From: Lacrimispora amygdalina
Lineage (GTDB): Bacteria > Bacillota > Clostridia > Lachnospirales > Lachnospiraceae
NCBI RefSeq assembly: GCF_003432035.1
Contig: NZ_QOHO01000070.1
Coordinates: forward strand, 1 to 55,632
Reading direction: 5' to 3'
Length of the DNA stretch: 55,632 nucleotides
In this document: one piece after another, positions 54,382 through 55,632 of the stretch
Position numbering within the stretch: position 1 is the stretch's first letter
How the letters are laid out: every line of letters starts with the position of its first letter
The notes under the pieces: model-generated
Database searches by the model: none
Told to the model about the DNA's origin: nothing
The model's input: the letters and a program-made list of their open reading frames with translations, nothing else
Program-made: the position numbers and the translations under genes

Positions 54382-55253
54382 TAATTTTAAATGAAAAAGA
54401 TTATGTGGAACAATTACTTATGTCAGATCAGATCGATTTTTCAAAACCGTATCAGATTCTCAGCATTCTGGCCCGCTATTACTGCCATATCTGCGGCTGC
54501 AATGGAGAAGAACTGATAAAACTGCTTCAGGACTTTATGGAACATCATTACCCCAGATATAATCCTATGGACTGGACAAACAGCATCGAAACCTGCGCGG
54601 AGCGGGCATCAAAATATCCTCTCTGCCAATGCGACGGCATCTGGATTACTGTAAATGAGCTGGATGTTATCAATCAGATGAAGGACAAGGTTTTGGAGCG
54701 TCTGGCATTTACCCTCTTATGCCTGGCTAAGTATCACAATTTCAAAAATAAAAATAATCAGAACTGGGTAAATAATCCGGACAGCGAGATTTACAGGCTT
54801 GCCTGTATTACCACCACTTCTTATGATAAAGATATTCGCTTTCATAAGCTAAAGGAGTCAGGTCTGATTGATTTTGCCAAAAAAATCGATAATCTAAGCA
54901 TTAAGGTATTATTTATTGATGATGATTCTGAGAAACGTCTCTTCATTACAGATTTCCGTAAACTGGGTTATGAGTGGAGACGCTACAAGGGGGAGGACTA
55001 TATAAGATGTACCGGCTGCGGTATTTTAGTCAGAAGAACTTCTATTAATAAGAAATACTGCAAAGATTGTGCAGGTAAGAATCCCTACTACACTCCGGTA
55101 GGAATAAAAACCATTACCTGTATGGACTGCGGGAAAATTTTTAACGCAGATGCGGCAAGCAGGGAATGCAGATGTGAATCATGTAAAACCTCACACCGCA
55201 AAGAACTTCAGAAGATGAAAATGAGGCGTTACCGTAACAAAACTACAGTGTAG
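54378..55253 (+). CDS. double zinc-ribbon partner protein of the polymerase
   Basis: The 291-residue protein has no family I can name. Residues 1-200 form a mostly helical domain (ILSILARYYCHICG, NPMDWTNSIETCAERASKYPL, ERLAFTLLCLAKYHNF). The C-terminal 85 residues hold two four-Cys zinc ribbons: Cys211/214 with 228/231, and Cys248/251 with about 264-269. They end in a basic KMKMRRYRNK tail, suggesting nucleic-acid binding. The TTG start overlaps the polymerase stop (TTGA), so the two are translationally coupled. It is probably a template- or substrate-binding partner of the polymerase. Confidence 0.8.
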   Translation: MIILNEKDYVEQLLMSDQIDFSKPYQILSILARYYCHICGCNGEELIKLLQDFMEHHYPRYNPMDWTNSIETCAERASKYPLCQCDGIWITVNELDVINQMKDKVLERLAFTLLCLAKYHNFKNKNNQNWVNNPDSEIYRLACITTTSYDKDIRFHKLKESGLIDFAKKIDNLSIKVLFIDDDSEKRLFITDFRKLGYEWRRYKGEDYIRCTGCGILVRRTSINKKYCKDCAGKNPYYTPVGIKTITCMDCGKIFNADAASRECRCESCKTSHRKELQKMKMRRYRNKTTV

Positions 55254-55615
55254 ACCCGGTTCATTTTAATTCGCAATTGTCAGAAAGTGCTTAAAATCCC
55301 TTGTATTATAAGAGCAAAACAAGAACATGTGTTCGATTGTAATTTTTCTAATATGGAAAGGTAACGATTAAAATTCCTTTCTCATAAAACTCCTTGTCAC
55401 CGGTGGTCTGATCGCATTCTTGCTGTCAGACTACCGTTCACTTATACAGTTATAAATCTACGAATGAAACCTGTTTATTTCGTACTTTGTACAGAAAATA
55501 TCTTAACAGGTGGAGGATTGATTGTTTCTCCACAATTCAAATTTACCATAAACCCAAGAGGAGTTATGGTGTCTTTATATAAATGCTTATTAACAATAAA
55601 AAGGAGAATTCTAGT
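55254..55615. promoter_or_regulatory. intergenic region after the polymerase operon with second SOS box
   Basis: It is about 360 bases with no long gene. It contains the SOS-like core at 55323-55334 and an inverted repeat, CGGTGGTCTGA/TCAGACTACCG (one mismatch), at 55401-55436 without a T run. A possible 17-codon ORF from ATG 55566, preceded by AAGAGGAG, ends in TGA overlapping the next GTG start. No terminator for the operon is obvious. Confidence 0.5.
55323..55334 (+). promoter_or_regulatory. second LexA/DinR-type SOS box core
   Basis: GAACATGTGTTC fits the GAAC-RNRY-GTTC core exactly, although the flanking bases differ from the full consensus. It lies 70 bases after the zinc-ribbon gene and about 290 bases before the next start. 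Confidence 0.6.
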
Positions 55616-55632
55616 GTGAAAGAAAGTAGAGG
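55616..55632 (+). CDS. start of a further gene, truncated by the window edge
   Basis: A GTG start (GTG-AAA-GAA-AGT-AGA) is preceded by AAAAAGGAG about eleven bases upstream. It overlaps the stop of a possible 17-codon ORF (GTGA). Only five codons are visible, so the product cannot be named. Confidence 0.4.

Noticed and set aside
55566-55619. 17-codon ORF with AAGAGGAG
   Set aside because: Too short to support as a gene and the site is only two bases from the ATG. Kept as an observation only.

Overview
The window looks like a chromosomal segment of a low-to-moderate-GC, spore-forming anaerobe of the Firmicutes, most likely Lachnospiraceae (Lacrimispora / Clostridium cluster XIVa type). This is inferred from the gene content: spoVG behind glgC-glgD, an SpmB-like protein, DnaD/DnaI-type primosome genes, a Gram-positive Tad locus with DUF5702 and Flp1-type pilin, a T-box in front of metG and a preQ1 riboswitch in front of queT. 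Most starts have strong AGGAGG-type ribosome binding sites, and several genes use TTG or GTG.

Layout. 1-254: possible end of an IS200/IS605-like element joined to a truncated TetR gene. 271-5700 (minus): rsmA, an unknown ORF, tatD, a TraX-like gene and metG with its T-box leader. 5795-9679: DUF885 lipoprotein, GerMN-like lipoprotein, MarR regulator, SpmB-like protein and an unknown ORF. 9792-12481: a stand-alone murG converging on a sigma-factor gene, then HIT and rhomboid genes. 12534-22487 (minus): a complete Gram-positive Tad/Flp pilus locus (two prepilin peptidases, tadZ, tadA, tadB, tadC, flp, DUF5702, two TadE-like pseudopilins, FHA protein). 22866-26425 (plus): ArsR regulator, DUF2508 protein, glgB and an APH-family kinase. 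26470-31369 (minus): ddh, DUF3783 and a heterodimeric ABC exporter. 31502-34208 (minus): glgC-glgD-spoVG. 34453-38947 (plus): asnS, then an SbcD-like nuclease and a YhaN/SbcC-like ATPase. 38992-45305 (minus): murC, a dense DnaA-box cluster, dnaD, a dnaI-like gene, prs and brnQ. 45583-50910 (minus): accessory genes (an internally repeated unknown protein, queT, a small unknown, an AAC(3)-type acetyltransferase, an AraC/GyrI regulator and a C45 peptidase).

The most interesting part is the right end, 51102-55632. A LexA/DinR-type SOS box and a strong sigma-A promoter precede a 61-aa protein, a 921-aa protein and a 291-aa double zinc-ribbon protein. The 921-aa protein carries, in the right order, the conserved motifs of eukaryotic-type (QDE-1-like) double-psi beta-barrel RNA polymerases: DG-x-G-x-x-S, R-x4-KG, SMxK, RxP and an Asp-x-Asp-x-Asp catalytic triad. 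The zinc-ribbon gene starts inside the polymerase stop codon (TTGA overlap). A second SOS-box core follows the operon, ahead of another gene that begins at the window edge. No phage structural, integrase or conventional defence gene is visible in the window. The best reading is a DNA-damage-inducible, single-polypeptide RNA polymerase module of unknown role. Function is inferred from motifs and context only.
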